Below the pieces are notes generated by a model. It saw only the letters and a list, made by a program, of their open reading frames with translations, had not been told where the DNA came from and ran no database searches. From Bactrocera neohumeralis (taxonomy: Eukaryota > Arthropoda > Insecta > Diptera > Tephritidae), in contig NC_065920.1 in NCBI RefSeq assembly GCF_024586455.1, forward strand, positions 70,836,821 through 70,900,820: a stretch of DNA of 64,000 nucleotides, given 5' to 3'. The translations under genes were made by a program, and so were the position numbers. Every line of letters begins with the position of its first letter. Position 1 is the first letter of the stretch. Below, in pieces: positions 23,769 to 34,625 of the stretch.

Positions 23769-26500
23769 TAACCTAACATGAAATCTTAAATATAAAAATT
23801 TAACTCTTTTTCGTTATGTGCAACTCCACATTCAACTGCTTTGTCAGTTTTTCCCGCATTCGGATTTTAACCACAAACACCACGATACTCACGAGACCTC
23901 AGTCCGCATGAGCCGGTTGGAGCGAACTTCAAGCGTTCCTGCTGTCCGTGATACCACAATTAAGTCCCCGGTCAGACCTCGTAGCTGAAACTACTACCTC
24001 GGAGGATTATTTTGAGGGGTCGTCATAGATTTTGAAGAAGAAATTAAGAATTTTTATATTATTAACAGAGTCTTACTATTTTTTTCTACTTAGTAGTTCA
24101 TGGTTTGTGGCTATGATGAGTCAGAGGCGTAGACTTTCAAAATGTTGTAAAAAGACTTTGTCCATAAAATACTTCTAAAATAAATAATTAATTATTTTGT
24201 TGGTTTTAGTTATATTTTTTTTTTTTAGTTGGAAATTATATGGGTAGTGAAGAGTAAGTAAGTGAGCGGTTAGAACTTTGGGCGCAGTTTTGTGTGCTCG
24301 GCATAGACCGACCCACGGTTGTGTGTCTTTGATAAATAAGTTTAACTCAGCTGGAGTGGCATTGTTTTAAGAGCGTGCGAAGCAAAACAAAAAAAAAAAA
24401 CAACGAATTCTGTAAAAATATTTTTATACCGGTTTCAATAATTTTTTTTGTTTAAAAAATATTTTATACTTTTATGTAAAAAAAAAAATTCTTTTAATAT
24501 TCAAAATGCGTTTAAAGCGTTATTTGATTCATTATTATTAACATCGCATGTTTCTTTAGAGCGCATACCGCGCATAGACAAATTCCAAAAAAAAATATTG
24601 TACGTGACTTTCGAAAACACATAACACATTTTAGGAGAAAAAAAACTTGCTTTTATCACAAATTGTATTAAATCACAGTGTAGGCCAAAAACAGAAGCAC
24701 ACCATAATATAAAAGATTGTAAATACGATGACAAACATGAACACAGCGATTACACAAAAACGTGTAAAACAGTGCAAAAATAGCGCAAAATACAACAACA
24801 AAAGGAAACGTAAGAAAAGTAACAAAAAGCGGATGGAACAAAGTAGCGCAGCGCAGCACCAAAACCAATTGATTGGAACCGAAACTGGTTTGACACATCA
24901 AACCTTGTCGCACGCTACACGGAGAGGCTGTCAAGCGGCGATGAATTGCCAAACAAAAGTCAGAGTTTTTTGTACTACTTTGTTTTTTTTTTTTTAATTT
25001 TTATTTTATGTTTTGTATCTTATTTATTTTCCATTTTTTTTTTTTTTTTATTTTTTTTATTTTTTTTATATTTCCTTTTTTTAATTTTTAATTTTAAATT
25101 TATTTTTTTATTTTTGTTTTTGTTATTTGGTGTTGTAAACGCTTTCGGTTGAACTCATTTCTGTCTTGTATTTTTGTTTTATTTTCTTTAAGTTTTTGTT
25201 TGGCATTTTTATTTATTTTTTTGGTCGATATTTATTTATTTTTATGCGTCATTTATTTCGTTACGCTTTATTAACTTTTATAGTGATTTTTCGTTTCAAA
25301 TCTAACTCTGACTTGGCAAACATTTCTTCATTTCTTCGGGCGTGAAAAGAAAGGTGTCACGACAATTTTTGCGCCATTGTGCAAATCTCTTCTCGGAATT
25401 TTTTTTATTTGATTTATTTATTTTTTTTACCAGAGCAAAACATAGGCCGGGTGGTATTTGGCACGCTCGCTAATCACGCATTTGCTGGCAAAACGTGAGT
25501 GCCGTTGCCACGCTCGCTAACTAAAACTGTATTTCACGATCTCTAAAGCAGCCATAACAGCTGATAAATAATACGAGGTCAACCGAATGGCGAAAAGTGT
25601 AGTTTTCGTATCGATATAAGTTACATCATGCCTTACTTTGTTATCAAGGCGCGATAATTGCAACAAAATTCTTCGTGATTTTTGGCACTTTTTGAAAAAT
25701 CCACTTCATTTAAAGATAATTCTAGGCTTCAGTTGACATACGTCAAGGCCTTGTACAGATAAACCCCAAATGAAGAGCGACATAACCTCAATTAATCCAC
25801 ATATTTTACATGTACATTTTCAGATCGATGTATATGGTTAGCAAAATTATGCAACAACCTCGTGCCACATTGTCATGTCCTTCTTGAAATTACGCCGACA
25901 CTTTGGCACATTTCTAGGCGACTGTCAAATTACCGAATTTGGTATTTTCAGTGCGTTTGCACCGGCGCACGGACGTGCCAGGCATTACCAAAAATTGTTG
26001 TTCACGAAAAATAAGTAAAAATTTAAGCTAATTATGCGCATATTTGTTTTTGTAAAACAGCGCTTGCATGGCTTCCACTTTGGGGGTTTTATATTATTTT
26101 CCGGTGTTTTTTTTTTGTTAATTTCCAGTGTTTTTTGTTACTTTTTCCGTTTTTTCTTGTACTTTTTGTTGGGTGTTGCGGTAAAAGAACTTAGCAACAG
26201 GCAGTTTATGCTGTGTGGCTTTGGAAACTGAGTTGTATTTTTATTTCTCGAAAATATATCTGTTTTACTAGGTACCCTCTAGGCACTCATTAAAAAAGTT
26301 TTTTCAGAAGATTGCACACAATTGTCGGTTATAGGTTGGCTGGCTGTCCTAACAATCTCTAATGAAAATAGCTGTTGGTTGTAATAAGGAAATTTGTTTT
26401 AAGAATATCTGTAAAGTTTTGTTTTTGTAGTTGCTGAGTAGTCGAAGAACCTTACCAGCTCATAGTTGAATAGTCGTATTGAACACTATTTAGCGGTTGA
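23769..26500. other. Noncoding, T-rich in the middle
   Basis: No gene is supported. 24975-25260 is an extreme T-rich tract. 25500-26060 is a more balanced unique block. A stretch at 23870-24010 with GC-rich unique words may be an old retroelement scrap, but I cannot assign it. Confidence 0.4.
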
Positions 26501-26519
26501 AAATTGGGCATGAAGATTT

Positions 26520-27640
26520 TATAATCCTTGTTAAATGAAATTTGGGTGAAATGTTTACAAACTAGTTCAAAACTAGTTGTTTTCAGACTAGTTAAATTAG
26601 GACCAGTTAATTAAAATCTTTGGAAGCTGAATTACATTTTTTTTTTTTAAGTTGATTTCGAAGTAGTTAAATTCAGATCAATTTGTAACCAGTTTTATTC
26701 TTTATTGGCGTAGACACCGCTTATGGAGTTATAGAATACCTTAGGGTCTTAAAAATGTCTGATCGAAAAACTGTTTTTTTCTAAAATGTATAAGAGTTTA
26801 TGACGGTATATGTGTTTGAAACGTATTTTCTTCTTGTTATTTTATTATTGCCAATAATAATTTTTCTAGAAAATGGTTGCAAATTAGTTAGACAGATTAA
26901 ATAAGTTCCTCTGTTTGAAAAATATCAAAAAGTAAAGAACTGGTTCGAAACTAGTTCTTGTCGGACTAGTTAAATAAAAATCAGCAATTAAGTTAGTAAG
27001 GTTAAATAAGTTTCTCTGTTAGAAAAATATCAAAAATTAACGAACTAGTTCGAAACTAGTTACTGTCAGACTATTTAAATAAAAATCAGCTTGTATTTAT
27101 ATTCTACTTTTTTTTTGAAAATATGTATGCTGTATGGCTTTTTAAACTGAATTTTGCTTTACATTTTTCTTTAAGATTATATTTAATTCTATTGAAGGTC
27201 CATATTTGGTACCAGAAGGGCGTAAAGTAACAAAATTTTCACTTATAAACTAAAGGTCCTAAAATTCACTAATGAAAACAGCTCTTCGTTGTAATAGATA
27301 AAATGCAAACATAACAAATTACTTTGAAACTAGTTACAACGGACTGGTTGAAAACTAATTATTTTACGACCAGTTGGGAAGCTCAAGTCAGTCTGAAATA
27401 AGTTTGCTACCTAAAAAGTATTTAAAACTATGTTAACACTTTATTTCGATACCACTTACTATTGCTCTGGTTGCAATCTAGTTATATAACGACCAGTTTG
27501 GAAGCTAAAGCCAGTCTGAAATAAGTTTGCTACCTGAAAAGTAACTAAATTTTTGTTAATTAACTACTTCGTAACTAGTTACCTACAGACTGGTTCCAAA
27601 CTAGTCGCATTACGACCAGTTTGGAAGCGGTTTCTTTTGA
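26520..27640. repeat. Degenerate repeat built on the AACTAGTT palindrome
   Basis: Units of the form GAACTAGTTCGAAACTAGTT, a short gap, CAGACTAGTTAAAT and AAAATCAGC or GACCAGTTTGGAAGCT occur near 26561, 26938, 27041, 27324, 27468 and 27566. The units at 26938 and 27041 are about 104 bp apart and also share the preceding AAATAAGTT.CTCTGTT.GAAAA. AACTAGTT is a perfect 8-bp palindrome. Noncoding. Confidence 0.8.
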
Positions 27641-29840
27641 ACCCAGAGTTAAGTTTATCTTAAAAATGAAACCACCAGAGCCAACTTACGACAAATATCA
27701 GCAAACAAGGTAAAGCTCGCGCTCGATTTCCTACTGGTTCCACACGCACATCAACGCATGCCGTTGCGCGTATGCGTGTTTTCATGTCAATGCGTAAAAT
27801 TTATCACCAACTTGGGCGCGATAACATGCCACGCGAGCGGCCAGGCGGTTTGAGGCAATCACCAGCCATTGCGGTCTATACCATTTTGACATTGACTATG
27901 ATGCAAGCACAACACGCACACAGAGGCAAAAAAAAACATTCGCGCCGTGCGTGCCTCGCCACAATTGCACTAATTCCGCGCATTCTTCGCGTTGCTTTGA
28001 GTTTCTATGCATTTCTACACAAATATTTGCGCCGCAACTTGTGTCAACAAGCCGTTGTTGTTGTTGTGCTTGTTGCCACCGCATGCACCTAGCTCCACCT
28101 CCTGCATACATACATACAGTTATTGCTACCTGCCTGTTTGCCGCACATCCGCATTTTCTGCTGCTCTTGTTGTTGTTGTTTTAGTTGTCTTCAATTGGAA
28201 TTCTATAGAAAGTAATGTGTGGCATTGGCAAAGCGGCAAGGTTTCAATGCTCATCAACTCATCGTTGTTTTAATGCGATTTTACGATTTACGATGAAGCG
28301 CAACAATAGCAATGCATCAAGTTTTCCACCACAATACCATGCCATAAGGTAGTAGGAAGTTTGTCTTGCTCGGATTTGGATTTCGTCTTAAGTGGCAAGC
28401 AGACAAGGCCGTCGGTTGTAATTCCGGCTTTCTCTTCCACCACCTTACACGCTCCCTCAATCCTCGTCTCTTTTTCCAACTCTCTCCTTGCCTTGCTCGT
28501 TCCGCTCGTTCTGTGTCTACTCGTCTTGCTTCGTTGCTCTTGAATTCATTTCTGTGGGACGTTTCCATTTCACTGCCTGGAATTGCACTTAATTAAAAGT
28601 GAAATATTCTTCCTCCATTCTTCTCTACTGACAACTATTGAAGCTCTGCCGCACAAATTTCGTTATGCGTAGCTATGTCTATGGGTTTGTCTGCTCTCTT
28701 TGCATATCTGTTATTAATTAAAACTTTGCTCAGATTCCTCAACGACGTGAATTTGATTATGCCAACAGCTGTTTGCTGATTTTACGCAAAAAGCGGTTAA
28801 TTTAATTGGGAATTTGAGAGTTTCTTTGCTGTTATTCGCACCTTATTAGACTTTCTTGTGCTCGGAGACAAAGTCTTCTTCCTAGATTACACAAGAAATT
28901 GACATTTATAATGATTTATTAAGGCATGCAAGTTCCTGCAGCATCTGTTGTTAGAAGAGAGGATATTTTAAATTAAACTAATGTGACATTCGGATTGAGG
29001 CTAATTAAGTCTCTTTTTTGCCATATATGTGCACGTACACCCCTCCGATCACAGTGAAGCATTGCCTCAGTCCGCTATAATAAGTTCGAAATCATATGGA
29101 GTTTCAGTTAATGCGGCTTACCCTAGTAAAATTGTTCAGGGCGGTATTATTATGCCTCCCATATTTTCTTTCAAATCGGCTTAAATAGAAGTAATATTTA
29201 TACCTCTGTTCTCGATTCCGAATTTCATGAAGGACCTCCGAAATAATTTGCCTGGCGGTGGGGAAGCTTCTGTGTTCGAAGCACTAGTCAAAATTAAATT
29301 ATTAACACAAATCTTATCCTTCGAACATCACCAGACAACTGCAACTAAAAAGATCGAACAAAAATTCAGTCATTTCGGGAATGAGGGGGCCCCACTAAAT
29401 CAAGAAATTCTTACCTAAACATTCATATCTGCGAAACTATTTGCTGCATCTATTTAAAATTTTCTACGAAAATTCTCAAATTAATGGTCATTCAAAATAC
29501 TCGTATTTACAAAAAACTATCGATGTTTTGAAATTAACGACTGAATATAACAACCACTTAAACCCTCTAGACCTTGTATAAGAACTCTTTGATTGCAAAA
29601 GCTTCTATTGACAAATTTCAATCGGTGTTTCTAATATACAATACTATAACTATTGAATCGGTTGTCAAAGGCAACTATTTTTTCCTTCTCATTCTTTTAT
29701 TTTGTTTTTATTTGCTGGCGCTCTCAGCTTTTTATTTCTCTTATACCTTAATAATACTATTCATATTCTTTACTCTAATGTTTGCAGTGATCAGGGGCGC
29801 TTGGCCGACTTTTAACTTCCATATTGTGGTATGTGGCTAT
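27641..29840. other. Unique GC-balanced island
   Basis: 27700-28770 is among the most GC-balanced parts of the first 45 kb. It includes GCGCGATAACATGCCACGCG and a TTGTTGTTGTTG run. Several overlapping open frames on both strands exist (27772-28092, 28007-28273, 28317-28568). None has a domain, and they contradict each other. It is a candidate conserved regulatory or untranslated segment. 28770-29840 is AT-rich and featureless to me. Confidence 0.4.
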
Positions 29841-31110
29841 CAAATCTTAAATTTTTTGTAATTTCGAAATTGTTTGAAATATTTTCGAAATTTCGAAATC
29901 GAATTATTGTTTTAGTGTTCATTTAAGTTTTGCAATTTCGAAGTTATGGTTGATACCTAATAATTGTTTTTGTTTTCGAATATTTTTTATTTCGAAATCG
30001 AATTTTTGTAACTACGAGAACGAATTATTTCTTTATATCTCACTTTCGAAATTTCGAAATTATTGTTGAAAAAACTTTTTCTAGTTTTTGAATATTTTTA
30101 GTTTCGAAATTAATTTCGAAAATGAATCATTTCTTTAGTTTTAAGCTTTTTAATTCGCAAATTATTTAAGAGATTTTCGGAAAATCTAAACCGCATTATT
30201 ATTTTAGTTTTTAGTTTATTTTGTTAATTTTTAAAATATTGTTGCTATCAAATTATTCTTTTAGTTTTCACCTTTTTAATTTTGAAATTATTTGAGTGAT
30301 TCTTGAAAAATTTAAATCGAGTAATTTGTTTCGTTTGTAGTTTATTTTAGTAATTTCGAAAACATTGTTGACATCAAATTATTGGTTTAGTTTTCACTTT
30401 ATTGTAATTTCGAAATCGAAGTATTTTTTATATGGCACTTTCGATCTTATTTTTGAAATTTCGAAATAAAATAATTGTTTACTTTTGGAATGTTTTTAAT
30501 TTCGAATTATTTTTTTTTAGTTTTCGTTTATTTAATTTCAAGATTATTTGAGTTTTTTTGAAAAATCGAAATCGAATTAGTTTTCAGTTTATTTTGGTAA
30601 TTCCGAAAATATTGTTGGCATCAAACTATTGTTATTGTTTTTGAATTTCTATAATTTCGAAATCGAATTATTTATTTATATCTCACTTTCGAAACTATTT
30701 TCGAAATTTCGAAATCGAATTATATAATTTTTTAAATTATTTACATTGTTTTTTTAATTAATTTTGCCTATTCGTTGTTAAAAAATTTTGTAATCAAAAT
30801 CTAATAATTTTTATATCTCACTTTCGAAACTTCGAAATCGAACTGTATAATATTTTAAATTACTTATATTTTTTAAATTTATTTTGCCTTTTCGTTGTTT
30901 TAAATTTTTATAAAATCGAAATCGAATTACTTCTTTATATCTCACATTCGGAATTTCGACATAGAATTATACAATGTTTAAATTATTTCATCTTTTTTAA
31001 GTTTTGCCTCTTTGTTTATAAACAAATTTTTTTTAATAATTTTAATTTTGTCGTTTCAAATACAATTTTTTGCTTTAATAAATTTGATTTTTTAAATATT
31101 AAAAAAAAAT
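29840..31110. repeat. Degenerate TTTCGAAA / AAATCGAATTATT array, block 1
   Basis: Dense repetition of TTTCGAAA and AAATCGAATTATT, with the longer landmark TTTATATCTCACTTTCGAA at 30031, 30430 (variant), 30675, 30811 and 30933. The last spacings are 136 and 122 bp. TTTCGAAA is a perfect palindrome. The same monomer returns at 32850-33300. Confidence 0.88.
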
Positions 31111-31355
31111 ATATATAATATCCTAAAAACTCACCGCCGGGCAACTTTTGTCGGTTAGTAGTGCTTTCTCTGTGTGTGCATGTACTATTTTCAGTTAAAT
31201 AACTGACTTTTTATTAAATATATATAATATAATATTTAAGTTTATTCTAAAAAATTTTGAAAACTATAATGCATGCTTTGCTCAAAATCATCTTTTTCAT
31301 TTTATTTAAGTTGGCCTATGTCAAACTCATATTGCATTCTTATCTCTCATATCCA

Positions 31356-31391
31356 CTAATTTGCCAACATTTTCTTTTACTCTCTTTCTAG
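31356..31391 (+). promoter_or_regulatory. Branch point, polypyrimidine tract and 3' splice site
   Basis: A CTAAT branch-point match at 31356-31360 lies about 32 bases before a strong pyrimidine tract (TTTTCTTTTACTCTCTTTCTAG). The tract ends in the AG at 31390-31391, and the next bases are GTGAGT. Together AG|GTGAGT has the form of a fly recursive-splice ('ratchet') site. Confidence 0.7.
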
Positions 31392-31463
31392 GTGAGTCTC
31401 AAAACCTCCATCAAAAGTGTATTACTATTTCAACTAGCGCTTTAGAATGTCTGGCGCCAAAGG
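31392..31463 (+). CDS. Predicted 72-nt exon with a start codon (MSGAKG...)
   Basis: The exon is inferred from a strong acceptor (AG at 31390-31391, CTAAT branch point) and a strong donor, AGG|GTAAGT at 31464. It holds an untranslated part with an in-frame TAG at 31435-31437, then ATG at 31447 with A at -3. The code is M-S-G-A-K and two bases of a Gly codon, so it leaves in phase 2. It would be the first coding exon of a + strand gene with noncoding exon(s) upstream; I cannot find the partner exons and do not recognise the protein. The exon begins with GTGAGT, so joining it to an upstream exon would recreate a donor. That is the arrangement known from Ubx microexons and ratchet sites, which allow the exon to be kept or skipped. 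Coding use is inference. Confidence 0.55.
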
Positions 31464-32850
31464 GTAAGTGCCGCAACAACAATAATAACAAACAAAAAAA
31501 TTAGCCTTTCCGAAATGTAGTTCGAAAGTTGAATGAACTGTTGCACTATTCACCACAAAAAAACGTGAAAATTCCTGCTACTCACATTTCGCCTTGCTGA
31601 CATGCTGACAGCTGTATCAATTTCTTTTTAGTTCAGTTTTTTTTGTTTTGTTTTTTACACACTAACTTTAGTCTATGTTGCCAGTCACTACTGAACTACT
31701 TCAAGGGTGTGCTTTTTTTCAAAGCTATCGCCAAAAAGAAGTACTAAAATAAAAATACAAAAACCAGGAACAAACGCGGTTTGATGACCGAAAAAAGATA
31801 AACAAATATAAACTGATGAAAAAAGTGTTGGAAAAGGTACAAAAAATATTGAAGGAGCATGCTGAAGAGTTAGAAAATGCCAATTTTACATACAGAGTTC
31901 GCCAACTAGTTTAGTTCGCATTCTATTTTATGCTTTGTGGGTGTGTCTGTTCAAAGGGAATGCAAATAAAAGCAGGAAAAAAAGTAACAAATTGAAAAAA
32001 AAATTGTATATATTAAGTGCGTGCTTTGTACCACTTCCAGCTGCCTATTTTAAATATGTATGAACCTATATACTTCGTATACACACACACCCTGCATTTA
32101 CATTATAATGCCATAATGTCTATTTCTAGCATTGCGCATGTTATTTGCAAATCAAAAAAGTTCGGCTTCAAATAACATCACGCCATTTCGGTTGGGAGTT
32201 GTATGCTCACCCACAAAGGATATGTACACATATTACAATATATGTAGAGCCCAATACCGTTACTTCCGCGTTTCGCAAAGTTTTCACCAAAACTGTACAA
32301 CTTTCAGTTGTTAGCGCCAAAACGCCTACATGTAGGCAATGTTTTTGTTTTTGTTTTTGCTTTGTGCTTGTTTTCTTTGCGCCGCCAACTTGTCGTGCCA
32401 AATAATAAATTGTCTACATTTTGCTTACTAATGCTTTGTGTTAGCCTGTCAGCGCTATAAACGCACATTTTTCTGTTTTTCTTCAGTTTTATTTTTGATT
32501 CACTTTTGTGTTCTTCCTTTTGTGTCCTTTTTTGTTGCGTGCGCTGTTTGCGGCTTCGCATGTGGTCGCATACGCCGTTTGCTGTTTACCGCTATCCACT
32601 GCTGGGTCAATAAGCAGTAATGATTCAGTACACGTGCTTCAACGATTGTTCTACCACAAGCCACTGAGTATTTTATGGCAATCTATTTTGAGACATTACA
32701 TACATTTGTTAGTTAAGAAAGAGGGGAGAAAAATTAAGGGTATTTAAACAATAAAGAAACAAAAAACATTAACTTCTGCTGCACCGAAGCGATAATACCC
32801 TTCAAGGACGTATTCTTATAGCATAAAATCAAATAATTCTTTCAGCTTTC
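31464..32850. other. Unique noncoding block downstream of the predicted exon
   Basis: Begins with the donor GTAAGTGCC and continues as unique sequence. Moderately GC-balanced patches lie at 32100-32620. Opposing open frames (32132-32747) lack domains. No further exon can be defined with confidence. Confidence 0.4.
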
Positions 32851-33300
32851 CAATATTTTTTTTTTCGAAATCGAATTATGTTTTTAGTTTCCACTTTATT
32901 TTTGCTATTCGAAGTTATTGTTGAAATAATATAATTGTTTTGGTTTTCGAAAATTTTTAATTTCGAAATCGATTTTTTTTGGTTTTAATTTTTTTAATTT
33001 AAAAATTATTTGAGTTATTTTCGAAATCGAATAATTTTTTTAGTTTGCAGTTTATTTTGATAATTTCGAAAATATTGTCAACATCAAATTATTGTTTTGG
33101 TTTTCGAATTTTTGTAATTTTCAAATCGAATTATTTCTTTATATCTCACTTTCGAAATTATTTTCGAAATTTCGAAATCGAATTACACAGTTTTTTTAAA
33201 CTATTTCGGATTTTTTTTTTTATTTATTTTGCCTTTTCGTTGTTAAAAATTTTTGTTTTTCAATTTTTGTATTCGAAATCGAAATTTTTATCTATCAGGT
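32850..33300. repeat. TTTCGAAA / AAATCGAATTATT array, block 2
   Basis: Same monomer as 29840-31110, including TTTATATCTCACTTTCGAA at about 33139, TTTCGAAATCGAATTA and GATAATTTCGAAAATATTGT. The two blocks flank the predicted exon at 31392-31463. Confidence 0.85.
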
Positions 33301-33884
33301 TGTGGGGAAATTTTTTCTCTATTGTAGGATTTTGTTGCACCATAACTTGTAACAAGTTTCGCCAAGAAATCCTTGCATAAACAATTTTTTCCATACAATA
33401 TTTGTGATTTTTTTCAATTGCCATACGCTCCTTTTTAAACTGGTCCGAGCGCGGCGGTTTCAAAATTTTTTCTTATTTTTTTTTTTTGAATTTATCTTTT
33501 ACTGAACTCCATTTTTAGTTTTAGCTAGTCAGCATGATTTATTTCTTTTCTTTCTTCTTTTATTTTCTCTGCTTAGTTCGACAATTTATCAAAAAGGTGC
33601 GCTTTAGGTAATTGCCATTTTAATGGCTCTAAAAATAAGCCGTTCCAATTTTTATTGGACACTTCTTGTGCTCTTTAACTATTCGCAAATAATAGCTTTA
33701 TGACACGTTTTTTTTTTTTTAACGAGCCAGCGATATTGCGTTGATAAAAGGTGGAAATGTTATTGCGTATTTTTTCTGGAACAAAAAATTAATGAAGAAA
33801 AAATGCCATCAGGCCTAAAAACTTTTAATATAAGCAACTTTAATATTTGACAAGATATGTTCAAGAAATTTTGTATGGCGTATT
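33301..33884. other. Noncoding interval
   Basis: No gene or repeat is supported. Contains T-runs at 33470-33487 and 33709-33720. Confidence 0.35.
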
Positions 33885-34625
33885 ATTCAAGGCAGCACTA
33901 TAATCTCCCAAGAAATTTTCCAAATCGGACTACCATAACATATAGCTGTCATATAAACTGAACGATCGAAAGTAATTGCTTGTATGGAAAACTTTCTCAT
34001 TTGACGAGATTTCTGCACAAAAATTGGCATGGATAAATATATAAGACTAGGCTATAATCTACTAATAACATGTTCAGATCGGTCAACTATAGCACATATC
34101 TGTCATATAAGCTGACTGTTCAAAATCAAGTTTTTGTACTAAAAACTTTTTTATTTGACAAGATATCTTCACGAAATTTGGCACAGATTCTTTTCTAAGG
34201 CAACGCCAACAACATCTGAAGATATCTTCCGTATCGGACTAGCATATATGTATGCATGTATGTACATAGCTGCCATACAAATTGAACGAACGAAATCAAA
34301 TGCTTGAAGGGAAATGTTATTTATTTGACGAGATATCTTCACAAAATTCGGCATGGATTATTCTCCAAGGCAATGCTATATTCTACGAATAAATTGTTCA
34401 GATTAGACCACCCTAGTCTATAGCTGTCATACATAGTAATCAAGCAAAGTTAAGTTCTTGTATGAAAAACTTTTTTATTTGATGAGATATCTTTACGAAA
34501 GTTGGTGTAGCATATTTTCCAAGGCAGTGCTGTAATCTACCAAGAAATTTTCCAAATCGGACTACCATAGCATATAGCTGTCATATAAACTGAACGTTCG
34601 GAAGCAAGTTCTTGTATGGAAACAT
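33885..34625. repeat. 154-bp tandem repeat, about 4.8 copies
   Basis: TAGCTGTCATA or close variants at 33943, 34097, 34267, 34421 and 34575: spacings 154, 170, 154 and 154. The single 170-bp step is explained by a 16-bp TATGTATGCATGTATG-like insertion at about 34245-34265. Units carry TTTGACGAGATATCTTCACG, AAATTTGGCATGGATTATT and AAATTGTTCAGATCGGAC. Same family as 16385-17060. Confidence 0.92.

Noticed and set aside
27772..28568. Possible exon in a GC-balanced island, both strands open
   Set aside because: No domain, and frames on both strands are equally good; no clear splice pair.
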